DNA from: Priestia iocasae
Lineage (GTDB): Bacteria; Bacillota; Bacilli; Bacillales; Bacillaceae_H
Assembly: GCF_016909075.1 (NCBI RefSeq)
Contig: NZ_JAFBFC010000002.1
Coordinates: 62,001 to 126,000, forward strand
Direction of reading: 5' to 3'
DNA: 64,000 bases
A program made the position numbers and the translations under genes. Shown one piece after another: positions 52,237 through 60,932 of this stretch (the first letter of the stretch is position 1; each line of letters begins with the position of its first letter). The notes under the pieces are model-generated. The model made no database searches. It was not told where the DNA came from and was given only the letters and a program-made list of their open reading frames with translations.

Positions 52237-53281
52237 ACGTGGATTCTCCAATCTCAATGTGATGTTCTTTCGCATATTCCAGTAACAGATGTGTTCTTGA
52301 TTTTGGGGCCGCGTTTTTCCGCGTAACCTTCGAACGAACGACGCGCTCAATGTACGCAAACGCATAAATCGTCCCTTCTTTTCGATTATCAAACAAGTCG
52401 TTAATCGTAAAAAGCAGCTCGTCTACCTCCATCCCTAATTCCACGGTTCGTTGAATGGATTCAGCATCGTTTTGTGACAACGTAGAGCCTTGATTTCGTC
52501 TTGTGAGATACAGCTTTACCACTTGCCTCATGTCATCTAAGCTGTCTTCGATCTTTAAAGAAGAAGAAGATGAAGATAATGAAGAAGCATTCTTTTTTAT
52601 TTTATTATTCTTGATAGATAGGGATTTATTGTCATCATTGGGGAAATTCGGTGAAGATTCAGCTTCGGTCTTTGTAGGCTGTGGGTGCTCGGAGTGCTTA
52701 CTGGTACGGAGTTTTTTGCTGTTCTTTTGAGCTGAATACCGTGTTTGGTGATCATGAAGAAGAGGCGTTGTCAGCGGCTTGTCATCACGTTGACTTTCTT
52801 TGTCAGCTGTTTGACATGCTTTGTCGTGGCTTTGACTTTCTTTGTCACTTGCTTGATGTGGTTTGTCATCTCTTTGATGTTCTTTGTTACTTGCTTGATG
52901 TGGTTTGTCAGTCGTTTGCTGATTCTGTACATGTTCCCACTCTGCTTCTTCGTCGTACGCTTCTACTACAAGTGGATCGTGTACTTTTACGATGGAGTGT
53001 GTTTTTGTAGTTGAAATGGTGACGTAGTTTAACGCTTCTAATTGCTGTAGCCACCTCCAAATGGTACGAGCCGGCGTATTTTTTGTTAAGCCTCGGTTGT
53101 AGGCTTCAGTCATTTCACTGCCGGTTGTCATAAACTCGCCTTCTTTTAATTGAATGCGCTTCATCCCAACGACAACGGACGTTTTCTTTTGCACAACCGA
53201 AGAGAGACAAATCATCCAGAGTCTAAACAGATGCTGCTGATTAAACAGCATGTTTTCTTTTAATAACTGCGTCACTTTCAT
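52226..53281 (-). CDS. Phage-type replication initiator (SPP1 G38P-like position)
   Basis: 351 residues from the ATG at 53281 (GGAG seven bases upstream); an ATG at 53314 abuts the sigma-like stop but has no site. The N-terminal ~110 residues form a winged-helix domain (HLFRLWMICLSS, KNTPARTIWRWLQQLEALNY). A low-complexity middle (~120-240) has seven 7-residue repeats of the form DK-x-x-Q-x-x and a serine tract. The C-terminal helical domain (RTVELGMEVDELLFTINDLF) recalls DnaD/initiator tails. The heptads are encoded by 21-bp iterons, so the gene probably contains the origin it acts on. Confidence 0.8.
   Translation of the reverse strand: MKVTQLLKENMLFNQQHLFRLWMICLSSVVQKKTSVVVGMKRIQLKEGEFMTTGSEMTEAYNRGLTKNTPARTIWRWLQQLEALNYVTISTTKTHSIVKVHDPLVVEAYDEEAEWEHVQNQQTTDKPHQASNKEHQRDDKPHQASDKESQSHDKACQTADKESQRDDKPLTTPLLHDHQTRYSAQKNSKKLRTSKHSEHPQPTKTEAESSPNFPNDDNKSLSIKNNKIKKNASSLSSSSSSLKIEDSLDDMRQVVKLYLTRRNQGSTLSQNDAESIQRTVELGMEVDELLFTINDLFDNRKEGTIYAFAYIERVVRSKVTRKNAAPKSRTHLLLEYAKEHHIEIGESTYDA
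52550..52645. other. AT-rich tract beside the iterons (candidate unwinding element)
   Basis: Strongly A/T-rich stretch with TTCTTTTTTATTTTATTATTC and poly-GAA, about 130 bases from the iteron array. AT-rich tracts beside iterons are the usual DNA-unwinding element of phage origins (SPP1 oriL, lambda ori). Inference from position and composition. Confidence 0.5.
52779..52925. repeat. Seven 21-bp tandem repeats: candidate origin iterons
   Basis: Units start at 52779, 52800, 52821, 52842, 52863, 52884 and 52905, each 21 bp, with consensus TTTGTCA-N5-TTGA-N5 on the plus strand. They lie in the middle of the initiator gene, as the iterons of lambda ori lie in gene O and SPP1 oriL lies in gene 38. 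The exact 21-bp pitch (two helical turns) favours protein binding. Confidence 0.8.
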
Positions 53282-53314
53282 CCAGTTCTCCAAGTGCTTC
53301 ACCTCTTGTTTCAT

Positions 53315-53830
53315 TTACGAGTTTGATTGCTGCTTTTCATAGAAAACACGGAGCTTCGTTTTAGCTCGCTTCGCCCAGTCTTTGACCGTTTGATAGCTAA
53401 CGCCACACTCGTCGGCAATTTCTTTCATCGAATAGCCTTCAATCATATAGCGCTTCACATAGATTTTTTCTCGATTGGATAATGTGTTATAGGCTTCAAG
53501 GAGTGATGTTTCTTCGATCATGGGGGCAGACTCGACTTGAATTTCTTGTATGCGATCAGATTCTGTGAACAATGGCTCACGCTCTTGGCGTAGGATGACT
53601 TTTTTCAGGTGGGTAAGTAAATGTCCACGTACCATCGTATAGGCGTACGTGCTAAATTCACCTTGTGTGGGATCATACTTTTTGTACGCTTCCCACAAGC
53701 CAATGACACCAACTTGATAGAATTCATCGTAGTCTTTGTAGATACATAGTTTTTTGAGCTGAGATTTAATGAGTGGATCAAACATGTGAACGATTTCCTC
53801 AAAGGAGGGAGTATGGGGGGGAATCGGCAA
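53315..53830 (-). CDS. Sigma-70-like RNA polymerase factor
   Basis: 171 residues from a TTG at 53830, chosen for AAAGGA six bases before it; the frame runs to 53914 through a poly-T tract. Region 2: EFYQVGVIGLWEAYKKYDP and FSTYAYTMVRGHLLTHLKK. Region 4 with the helix-turn-helix: YMIEGYSMKEIADECGVSY then QTVKDWAKRAKTKL. It is close to small sigma factors such as SigO/ComX or phage late regulators. The stop touches the initiator gene, so it may drive the phage-like module. Confidence 0.85.
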   Translation of the reverse strand: MPIPPHTPSFEEIVHMFDPLIKSQLKKLCIYKDYDEFYQVGVIGLWEAYKKYDPTQGEFSTYAYTMVRGHLLTHLKKVILRQEREPLFTESDRIQEIQVESAPMIEETSLLEAYNTLSNREKIYVKRYMIEGYSMKEIADECGVSYQTVKDWAKRAKTKLRVFYEKQQSNS

Positions 53831-54247
53831 TGAGGGTCCTTTCCAAAAAGGCGCCTTTTCGAGGGTTTTTCCGCGGTTACCTAAAAAATAACAAAAAAAA
53901 AAAAAATATGTCAATTCTTTTCTGCTATTTTTTCACATATAAAGTTCACTCGTTCATGCTTACTTATTTTAGGTAAACAATCCATCTGTTGTCACAATTC
54001 ATTGTAAAGAATATAAGAACGATTTTGTTACTTTTGTACTATAGTTTTTTTACATCATTTTAACTTGTTAAAATATTCCCTCTTATACTATCATTTTAGT
54101 AGAAGCATTGAATTTATTACCACATTTGGAAATGTATTTGACGTGCAGTGCCCTATTTTGCCTTACGTGTCATCTTTCTCTTTTATTAGCATCTTTGTTT
54201 TCGCATCGATGTTGATATACAAAAAAATACATATAGGAGGCATTTTT
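53831..54247. promoter_or_regulatory. Divergent intergenic region with a (dA)14 tract
   Basis: Lies between the minus-strand sigma-like gene and the plus-strand nuclease. A run of about 14 A (53893-53906) sits ~65 bases upstream of the TTG start and could slip. The part up to 54247 is AT-rich. An upstream extension of the nuclease frame (from 54065) lacks a ribosome site. No promoter hexamers that I would defend. Confidence 0.4.
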
Positions 54248-54880
54248 ATGCTGAAGAAATCCATGTTGGTTGTTTTTGCGTTCATTCTGTCGTTTACTGC
54301 TTTTCTTTATGACCTCCCAACGGCTTCTGCACTTCCGCCTGGGACACCATCAAAGTCGACTGCTCAGTCGCAGCTAAACTCGTTAACGGTAAAATCTGAA
54401 GGCTCCATGAGTGGGTATTCAAGAGATTTATTCTCTCACTGGAGCAGCCAAGGCAACGGCTGTGACACACGTCAAATCGTCTTACAGCGCGATGCAGACT
54501 ACTATAGCGGAAATTGCCCTGTTACGTCTGGCAAGTGGTATAGCTATTATGATGGTGTGACGCTGTACTCGCCTTCTGACCTTGATATTGATCACGTCGT
54601 TCCTTTAGCGGAAGCATGGCGTTCAGGTGCTAACACTTGGACAACAGAACAACGCAAGCAGTTCGCTAATGATTTAAATGGTCCACAGCTTATTGCCGTA
54701 ACAGCAAGCTCGAACCGATCAAAGGGTGACCAAGATCCATCCACATGGAAGCCAACACGTTCTGGGGCACACTGTGCGTATGCAAAATGGTGGATTAACA
54801 CAAAATACACATGGGATTTACATCTTCAATCATCAGAGAAAACGGCACTACAAGGCATGCTGAATAGCTGCTCATACTAA
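54248..54880 (+). CDS. Secreted HNH-type nuclease (DUF1524/GmrSD-C-like)
   Basis: 210 residues from the ATG at 54248 with TAGGAGG upstream. Signal peptide (LKKSMLVVFAFILSFTAFL, cleavage near ASA). The active site DIDHVVPLAEAWRSGA followed by LIAVTASSNRSKGDQDPSTW is the DHVVP / N-x-x-KGD pattern of secreted DUF1524 nucleases. Four cysteines in the mature part may form disulfides. Probably degrades extracellular DNA for nutrient or phosphate supply. Confidence 0.9.
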   Translation: MLKKSMLVVFAFILSFTAFLYDLPTASALPPGTPSKSTAQSQLNSLTVKSEGSMSGYSRDLFSHWSSQGNGCDTRQIVLQRDADYYSGNCPVTSGKWYSYYDGVTLYSPSDLDIDHVVPLAEAWRSGANTWTTEQRKQFANDLNGPQLIAVTASSNRSKGDQDPSTWKPTRSGAHCAYAKWWINTKYTWDLHLQSSEKTALQGMLNSCSY

Positions 54881-54958
54881 TTCCATTTCTGCGCTGCGTG
54901 TATGGATATCCTTCGTACGCGCAGCGCCATCATTTTATCTCAGAAAGGAGTTCTTCTC

Positions 54959-55204
54959 ATGAAACAAACATCCTCTATCTTTACCGCGACACACGGTGTC
55001 ATGACAGCCGAGGTTGGCGTCATTAGTGGAGAGCTCGAATTGCGTACAACTTGTGATGACGACGGCGTTCTTACACTTGCGATTACCTATGTCGGTGCAG
55101 CGGAATGGTACAGCCTCCCGGGTGAGGAATACCGCCTTCATGACCTTCGTGACCACGAGGTTGTTCATCGTATGCTTGTGAATGTGTTAGCGCGACCTCA
55201 TTGA
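54959..55204 (+). CDS. 81-residue protein following the nuclease
   Basis: ATG at 54959 with AAAGGAG eight bases upstream; a longer frame from 54902 lacks a site. Begins MKQTSSIFTATHGVMTAEVG and contains ISGELELRTTCDDDGVLTLA and EEYRLHDLRDHEVVHRMLV. Cytoplasmic, likely a small beta-domain. It lies 78 bases after the nuclease and shares its terminator. An inhibitor protecting the cytoplasm is possible but unproven. Confidence 0.65.
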   Translation: MKQTSSIFTATHGVMTAEVGVISGELELRTTCDDDGVLTLAITYVGAAEWYSLPGEEYRLHDLRDHEVVHRMLVNVLARPH

Positions 55205-55271
55205 GATGAATGTCATTTCACTTCAACGTACGAGCCTTCACACCCAGCATTTTTATTTGATTCTGTTACAT

Positions 55272-55305
55272 AAAAAAAAGACCATCTAAAGATGGTCTTC
55301 TCTTT
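55272..55305. terminator. Bidirectional terminator
   Basis: AAAAAGACCATCT / AGATGGTCTTCTCTTTT stem between convergent genes, A-run on one side and T-run on the other. Confidence 0.85.
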
Positions 55306-55317
55306 TACTACCGTACG

Positions 55318-56115
55318 CTACACCCACTCTTTTCCGTGCTCACGAATGAATTGAAGCTCCTTTTGATAATGCTCGAAATGACCTTCCTCTATCATTTTTT
55401 GAAACGCTGCATCGCCTTCTTCGGCTTTTCGTTTCATCGTTTTACATAGCGCTTCTACGCGTAGCAAGACCATCTCTAAAAACCCGCTTTCGATTCCTTC
55501 CATCCCATAGGACTCAAAAAACAAGTGAACTCTTTGTTTAATACGAGCGGCATCCTTTCCTGCGTCATAATAAACAGCCGCACCTGCTTCCGTATGATAA
55601 AGTCGACTGAGCGGAACGCATGTGTAAAGCGTATAGACGATGTCCCAAAGTCTTGGACCAGGCGCAGCAAGATCAAAGTCAATAATACCGACTGGCTGTT
55701 GATTCTTAAAAATAATGTTATAAATAGCAAAATCATTGTGACAGATAACCTCTCTGTTATCAGGCGTATTGTCTAGTGATTTCCACTCTTTTGTGAAAGG
55801 AAAATCACTCACAGCATCATGATAAAGACGAAGCATTTTCGCTATGTCTTTTAACGCATCATTTGACCACATGTATGCTTTTAAAGGATAATGCCCCGCT
55901 TCTCCTTCAATAAACGATAAGATCTCTCTCTTTTTTTCATCCACACCTAAAAACTTCGGTGCATACGCAAACCCTTTACGCTCTAAATGCTGCAACAATC
56001 TATGAATGTTCACACTATCAGGCTTTACCTCTCGTCGAACCGTATCTCCCGATCGATAGACGTTTGACACATTTCCACCTGTTAGCACTTCTTCGTTTTC
56101 GTACTGACTTGTCAT
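55318..56115 (-). CDS. Aminoglycoside/choline kinase-family phosphotransferase
   Basis: 265 residues from the ATG at 56115 (GGGGGAA upstream); the frame extends to 56235 without a site. Kinase-like core: catalytic loop CHNDFAIYNIIF (HxDxxxxN) and metal site VGIIDFDLAAPGPRLWDI. N-terminal nucleotide region LTGGNVSNVYRSGDTV. The substrate may be an aminoglycoside, choline, thiamine or a sugar; sequence does not decide. Confidence 0.85.
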   Translation of the reverse strand: MTSQYENEEVLTGGNVSNVYRSGDTVRREVKPDSVNIHRLLQHLERKGFAYAPKFLGVDEKKREILSFIEGEAGHYPLKAYMWSNDALKDIAKMLRLYHDAVSDFPFTKEWKSLDNTPDNREVICHNDFAIYNIIFKNQQPVGIIDFDLAAPGPRLWDIVYTLYTCVPLSRLYHTEAGAAVYYDAGKDAARIKQRVHLFFESYGMEGIESGFLEMVLLRVEALCKTMKRKAEEGDAAFQKMIEEGHFEHYQKELQFIREHGKEWV

Positions 56116-56488
56116 AAAAATTCCCCCTATGTAGGGACGCAATGATTGTGTCAATGGAGATGTTTTACCCCATAAATAAAAAGCAGATAAACAAAGGTAT
56201 CTGCCTGGCAATGGGAATCGAATTGTCCACACCATGTATCCCTTGAATGATTTAAGATCGACAACGAAACGGACCCTTACACATCAAGGACCGCAACTGT
56301 CACTATCCAATTTACTCATCAGTTCAAGGTATTCCACATATGAATAGATTCCCCTTTCTTTACATCTCCAACTTCCACACTACCAAAAATTACTAGTGAA
56401 AACAAGGAAGGTTGATTTTGTGTGTCAATTATTCTACTTTTTTTGAGGGAGCGGGCTGTTGGTTTCATGAAATCATAGCAAACTCAAC
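56116..56488. other. Gene-poor gap
   Basis: About 370 bases between the APH-type gene and the lipase terminator. No open frame with a ribosome site and no repeats seen. Confidence 0.4.
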
Positions 56489-56516
56489 AAAACCGAGCTA
56501 GTAGTATAGCTCGGTT
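56489..56516 (-). terminator. Terminator after the lipase gene
   Basis: AACCGAGCTA / TAGCTCGGTT-like stem overlapping the stop codon, T-rich flank on the minus strand. Confidence 0.75.
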
Positions 56517-58641
56517 ACTTCATCGTCCCACGATCAACCTGTTCATATAGAATCCCCATGTTGTTTTTCACCTTTTTTGATACGTCACACAATGCGTCAA
56601 TGGCTTCTGCTTGATGATCTCCTAGTTGATACACGACATCATCAAACAGCATTTCCATTTCTCGTAAAATCGCAATCGATGCGACGTTATAGAGATGAAC
56701 GTTCTGATAGCCGCTGTTGTTAAAAAGAGCCGTCTCAACGTAAGGTCTAAAGTTATCAAGTAATGTTGGATAGCCAACCATGAGCTGACTCAATCCTTTT
56801 TCGATTCCTTCAATCGTCCCCGCCAGTTCATCTAACGGCTCAAGTGCGTTGGCAACGGCACTTTTGATTTTATCATCGTAGTCTGAAAACAAGCTAACTA
56901 GCTGACCAGGAACGGTGTAGTTCAACGCGAAGCTTGTGGCTCCTTTAATCGTGGTCGACAGCAGTTCGAGTGTCGTTCCCGTGCTCCACATGATTTGACG
57001 TCCCTTCTCCAAAATCGGAAGAAGAAGTCCATGCGTAGAGACGGTAAAAGCGGTATAGGCTGTATCCATTTGAACGTCTTTTATCTTCATCCTTACCTCC
57101 ATATAAGGAGAGGCTTCTAATTGATACGTATTGGTTTCTTGAACAGATATTTCATTCAACTGAGAGGATTTCGTTTGAATCGATTGTCCTAATGTGTGGT
57201 CTCGCTCATGAAAAGTAGCCGCCACATCCTTCACTTGTTTCTCATATTCACGAATATGTGACAGCAGCTTATCTCGATTGTTGTTCACGATGCCATAATG
57301 CGCTTTCAACTCACTAACCACCGCATCATACCAAAACTCTTTTCCACCTTGAAACAGTGCCGGAATTTGATCAGAAACAATGGAGGTTAGACTACTTGAA
57401 AGGTCTTGAATGTCCGCTCGTAAGTCATACAGAAAGTTACGCACCTCTTGAAATAAGTTTCCGAATAACCCTCCCGCACTTACGTTCCCAAGCAACAAAT
57501 GTTCAACTAGCTCCACAGGTGGAGAATTTAACATCGCATTTAAGGACTTGGCACGGCTTTCTGCGAGATTAACTAGCAGCACCAAATGATCAATTTCAGC
57601 CGTCAGTCGATTACTCATTGACGTAAGGCCCCTAAACAATGGATCACTAATTAGACTGTCAAACATCTCTTCAAACATTTGTTGAAGGCGGGTAAGACGT
57701 TCGTAATAGCGACTGGATTCATCGTCAACGATTGCGACAGAGTGTCCGAGGTATTCGTGCGCTACATTCAGCCTCTCCACAACATGTGTTTGCAGCGACG
57801 TAGCGAGCAGCTCTAAGTTCTCTTTATTAATCTTGATGCGTTCGGAGTAGCCACCGTAAAGTGGGGCTCCCGTCCAAATGCTCGATACGATATGAGCATC
57901 CGCATCAATGTAAATTTTCCCGTACCCAGGCTGCCCAACTTCCCCAACCTCATAATATTGACGACCATCTTTTTCTTTCAAATAACCGGTATGATTCGTG
58001 ACAACCTGCCCCAATCCTGGAATGCCATTAAAGATTTCATAATGCTTACCGGGAATGCGATGATCCAAATTTAGCGCAATCAACGTCTGAGTAAGCACAT
58101 CGTAGCTACTAAAATAGTTAGTAACGTTATCATACGTTTTCGCAGGGTCCATCATCCCATCTGGCAAAAGCGCAGGGTTTAGCGTAACGGCTGTCACATC
58201 TGGATTTGCGACAGCAACCGCTCCAGCTAGCCCACCACCAAGGGAGTTTCCGGCTACTGACGTAACACCGCCTACACTCGCGTACTTTTCATTCATCTCG
58301 CTATAGTAGTCTTGTGCAGCAGTCAATTGATCAAGGGTTAAATCGCTTAATAGCTGGATGTCGGTTAGAATATCTTGGTTTCCATATTTAGCGGATTTGT
58401 CAGTGCCTACATACACGATGGAGATTTCTTTTGTGTCTGTGTTTACAATTGTCATCGCATCGAGGCCGGTTGGGTCTTCGTACCGAGTATTAAGTACTCT
58501 ATATTCATTGTCATTGACATAAAACTTAGTAAATTTAGTAGGGTGTGTATAAGCTTGATATCCAGCAAGTTCGACTAAGTCTTTATCATTATTTATGTTA
58601 CTAGTTTGATTGATAGGGAGAGTGTCCTCTAATTCATTCAA
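56515..58641 (-). CDS. TslA-like type VII lipase toxin (reverse domain order)
   Basis: 708 residues. Residues ~20-260 are an alpha/beta-hydrolase (class 3 lipase-like): nucleophile elbow AGNSLGGG (Ser133), with candidate acid in FSSYDVLTQ and histidine in VTNHTGYL. From ~270 to the end it is long helical coiled segments resembling an LXG/WXG-type targeting region. A toxic lipase in front and a secretion region behind is the layout of S. aureus TslA. Three DUF1672 lipoproteins precede it in the operon, as TilA accompanies TslA. No signal peptide. I infer a phospholipase effector of the type VII system. Confidence 0.82.
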   Translation of the reverse strand: MNELEDTLPINQTSNINNDKDLVELAGYQAYTHPTKFTKFYVNDNEYRVLNTRYEDPTGLDAMTIVNTDTKEISIVYVGTDKSAKYGNQDILTDIQLLSDLTLDQLTAAQDYYSEMNEKYASVGGVTSVAGNSLGGGLAGAVAVANPDVTAVTLNPALLPDGMMDPAKTYDNVTNYFSSYDVLTQTLIALNLDHRIPGKHYEIFNGIPGLGQVVTNHTGYLKEKDGRQYYEVGEVGQPGYGKIYIDADAHIVSSIWTGAPLYGGYSERIKINKENLELLATSLQTHVVERLNVAHEYLGHSVAIVDDESSRYYERLTRLQQMFEEMFDSLISDPLFRGLTSMSNRLTAEIDHLVLLVNLAESRAKSLNAMLNSPPVELVEHLLLGNVSAGGLFGNLFQEVRNFLYDLRADIQDLSSSLTSIVSDQIPALFQGGKEFWYDAVVSELKAHYGIVNNNRDKLLSHIREYEKQVKDVAATFHERDHTLGQSIQTKSSQLNEISVQETNTYQLEASPYMEVRMKIKDVQMDTAYTAFTVSTHGLLLPILEKGRQIMWSTGTTLELLSTTIKGATSFALNYTVPGQLVSLFSDYDDKIKSAVANALEPLDELAGTIEGIEKGLSQLMVGYPTLLDNFRPYVETALFNNSGYQNVHLYNVASIAILREMEMLFDDVVYQLGDHQAEAIDALCDVSKKVKNNMGILYEQVDRGTMK

Positions 58642-58656
58642 TTTTTACACCTCCTT

Positions 58657-59592
58657 TTATTCTTTTATAATCTGGTTAGGATAATCTCTTTCTAAGGAGT
58701 TTTCTTTAAAACCCTCCGACGTTTCTCTGTGGATTAAATTATCATTTAAAACGAGGCCATAAGCACCTCTTGGAATGTTTGTCATTTTTTCTAGATCTGT
58801 TACAACTTGATTAAATATCTCTTCACTAGGCTTCTCTTCCTTATCTTTCATAAATAACTGAATGCCAATAGTTAAATCTTCTGCTGAAAATTCACTGTCA
58901 TTAAATGCACTTCTTAGCTTTTGGATACTTTCGTCAGGATTACTTATATACAACTCGTATACAGGTTTAATGGCCTCATCATTCTTAGATGTAGATATAA
59001 GGTAATAAGGAGTCATAAATCCATGCCCACCAACATTTTGGAGAGCTTCTTTTGTTTTACCAGTCACTTGACCTTCTTCAGTAAGCGATTCAAAGTATTT
59101 ATCTAGTTGCTGAAACTCTTCTTGAAAAAGCATATGATAGAGTCCACCTTTAATCGCATTCTGTACTTGATAATCATCTACCCAAATTTCATTGACACTG
59201 ACCTTCTTTTCATCAATTGGCACAACGGCATGTGTATAAAAATGAGGTTCTCCAACAGATTCCACAAATACAGTTGCTCCATCCTTCGCACCCACAACAT
59301 TATGTACGGTTACATCTGTCTTGTAGTTCTCTTTAAAAAGCTTGATTGCCGCTTTTTCTATTTGATCAAGATTTTCGTTCGCAATTTTATCCGTTTCTTT
59401 TCCGTATGGAAGAGCATAGCCTTCACCTGTATAATCCTGCACACTAGCCATCGTGTCTTCAGATGAGGCAGCTTGCGTTTCTTTTCCTTTTTCATCACCT
59501 TGCGTGTTATTCGTACGATTCATGTCAGAACATCCTCCAAGCATTAATGAAATTCCTAAACTACAGAGCAACGTTTTTGAGTTAATTTTCAT
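58657..59592 (-). CDS. DUF1672 lipoprotein (TilA-like immunity), copy 3
   Basis: 311 residues. Lipoprotein signal LGISLMLGGC with the lipidated cysteine near residue 22, followed by a Gln/Glu/Ser-rich tether. The DUF1672 core opens VQDYTGEGYALPYGKETDKI, then KENYKTDVTVHNVVGAKDGA, EPHFYTHAVVP and VGGHGFMTPYYL. An AAGGAGG site precedes the ATG and the stop is 15 bases before the lipase ATG. Known S. aureus TilA proteins neutralise TslA at the outer membrane face; the role here is by homology. Confidence 0.88.
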   Translation of the reverse strand: MKINSKTLLCSLGISLMLGGCSDMNRTNNTQGDEKGKETQAASSEDTMASVQDYTGEGYALPYGKETDKIANENLDQIEKAAIKLFKENYKTDVTVHNVVGAKDGATVFVESVGEPHFYTHAVVPIDEKKVSVNEIWVDDYQVQNAIKGGLYHMLFQEEFQQLDKYFESLTEEGQVTGKTKEALQNVGGHGFMTPYYLISTSKNDEAIKPVYELYISNPDESIQKLRSAFNDSEFSAEDLTIGIQLFMKDKEEKPSEEIFNQVVTDLEKMTNIPRGAYGLVLNDNLIHRETSEGFKENSLERDYPNQIIKE

Positions 59593-59740
59593 GATTTTCT
59601 AAGTCCTCCTTAACAGGAATGAGCGGATCAATATGTATGTATTCATTTTAACGAATAGAGTTATATTTTTACAGATGAAGCGTGAAGAATGATGATTTTC
59701 AGGTAAAAAGACTGTGAATAAGCAGGAAGGATTGACTAGG
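59593..59740. repeat. Duplicated leader, copy 1
   Basis: Upstream of the third lipoprotein gene. Much of it matches 61854-61990 (GATGAAGCGTGAAGAA, TTTTCAGGTAAAAAGAC). Shows that gene and leader were duplicated as a unit. Confidence 0.7.
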
Positions 59741-59801
59741 AAAGCTGCAAAAATGTCTGCTTCTTACTAGATGAATATCTGGCATCACATAGTCACCTGC
59801 T

Positions 59802-60728
59802 TTACTTCTTTATAATGTAATCTGGAAAGCCGCGTTTTAATGAATTATCTTTCGCACCTTCAGAGCTTTGTTTATCAACAAAGTTGTCATTTAGCGAAAA
59901 GCTGTAGGTGCCTCTAGGTATAGAGTTCATTTCTTCGAGCTCTTTTGTAACTTGATTAAAGATTTCTTCGCTCGGTTTTGCTTCCTTGTCAGCCATAAAT
60001 AATTGAACATTAACTTTGAGATGTTCAGGATTGAATGAACCCTCTTCATAGGCATTCCTCAAATCCTCTACACTCCTGTTAGGTTTGCTTACATAGAGTT
60101 CATAAACTGGTTTAATCGCCTCTTCTTTACTTGTTAAAGCAACAAAATAATAAGGAGTCATAAATCCATGTCCTCCCACATTTTGGAGTGCTTCTTCCGT
60201 TTTACCTGTTACTTGACCTTCTTCGACAACCGATTGAAGATAGTCATCCAGTGTTTTAAACTCTTCTTGAAAGATCATATGGTAGAGTCCGCCCTTAATG
60301 GCATTTTCTACTTGAAATTCATCTACCCAAATTTCATCACCCTTGACCTTCTTTTCCTTTTCATCAATTGGCACGACCGCATAGGTATAGAAATGCGGCT
60401 CACCTTTGGATTCCACAAATACAGTTGCCCCACCTTGAGCTCCGACAACATTATGCACGGTTACATCCGTCTTGTAGTTCTCTTTAAAAAGCTTAATTGC
60501 GGCTTTTTCTATTTGATCAAGATTTTCGTTCGCAATTTTATCGGTTTCTTTTCCATATGGAAGGGCGTAGCCTTGCCCTGTATAATCCTGCACACTAGCC
60601 ATCGTATCTTCAGAAGACGCAGCTTGTGTTTTCTTTCCTTTGTCATCACCTTGATTGATACCAGAACATCCTCCAAGTAGTAGTGAAATCCCTAAACTAA
60701 AGAGTACCGTTTTTGAGTTGATTTTCAT
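59802..60728 (-). CDS. DUF1672 lipoprotein (TilA-like immunity), copy 2
   Basis: 308 residues from the ATG at 60728 (AGGAGG upstream; the frame to 60770 has none). Lipobox SLGISLLLGGC. Core nearly identical to the neighbours through VQDYTGQGYALPYGK to VVGAQGGATVFVE; the last ~120 residues diverge more (FVALTSKEEAIKPVYELYVS), so specificity may differ. Confidence 0.88.
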   Translation of the reverse strand: MKINSKTVLFSLGISLLLGGCSGINQGDDKGKKTQAASSEDTMASVQDYTGQGYALPYGKETDKIANENLDQIEKAAIKLFKENYKTDVTVHNVVGAQGGATVFVESKGEPHFYTYAVVPIDEKEKKVKGDEIWVDEFQVENAIKGGLYHMIFQEEFKTLDDYLQSVVEEGQVTGKTEEALQNVGGHGFMTPYYFVALTSKEEAIKPVYELYVSKPNRSVEDLRNAYEEGSFNPEHLKVNVQLFMADKEAKPSEEIFNQVTKELEEMNSIPRGTYSFSLNDNFVDKQSSEGAKDNSLKRGFPDYIIKK

Positions 60729-60796
60729 GATTTTCTCAGTCCTCCTTAACAGGAATAAGTAGATCAACATCTATGCATTTTCTTTAGGCACTAGAG

Positions 60797-60919
60797 TCAT
60801 AAGTCTCCCTGTTCTTTTGGATCAGTATAAGCATGGAGAGATTCAAGTCCGACTAACTTTTTATCATTATGAACTGAAATACCTTTAGAGATAGTTGCTG
60901 AACCATTACGTGTATTCAT
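60797..60919 (-). pseudogene. Vestige of a second TslA-like lipase N-terminus
   Basis: A 40-codon frame (MNTRNGSATISKGISVHNDK, then KLVGLESLHAYTDPKE and a stop) matches the N-terminus of the lipase at 56515-58641 (NDKDLVELAGYQAYTHPTK). It lies right after lipoprotein copy 1, where an intact lipase would stand. The toxin body was deleted, leaving the immunity gene. Confidence 0.7.
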
Positions 60920-60932
60920 CTAGTCACCCGCT

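Noticed and set aside
52681-53014. Two long plus-strand frames with repeated FFV/CHLLD motifs
   Set aside because: They are antisense translations of the iteron array within the initiator gene; periodic DNA without stops keeps the frames open.
49888-53830. Complete prophage
   Set aside because: Only amidase, helicase, loader, initiator and sigma-like genes are present; no integrase, terminase, capsid, portal or tail genes are seen in the window.
54065-54247. N-terminal extension of the secreted nuclease
   Set aside because: The ATG at 54248 has TAGGAGG at correct spacing and opens a proper signal peptide; the longer form would bury it.
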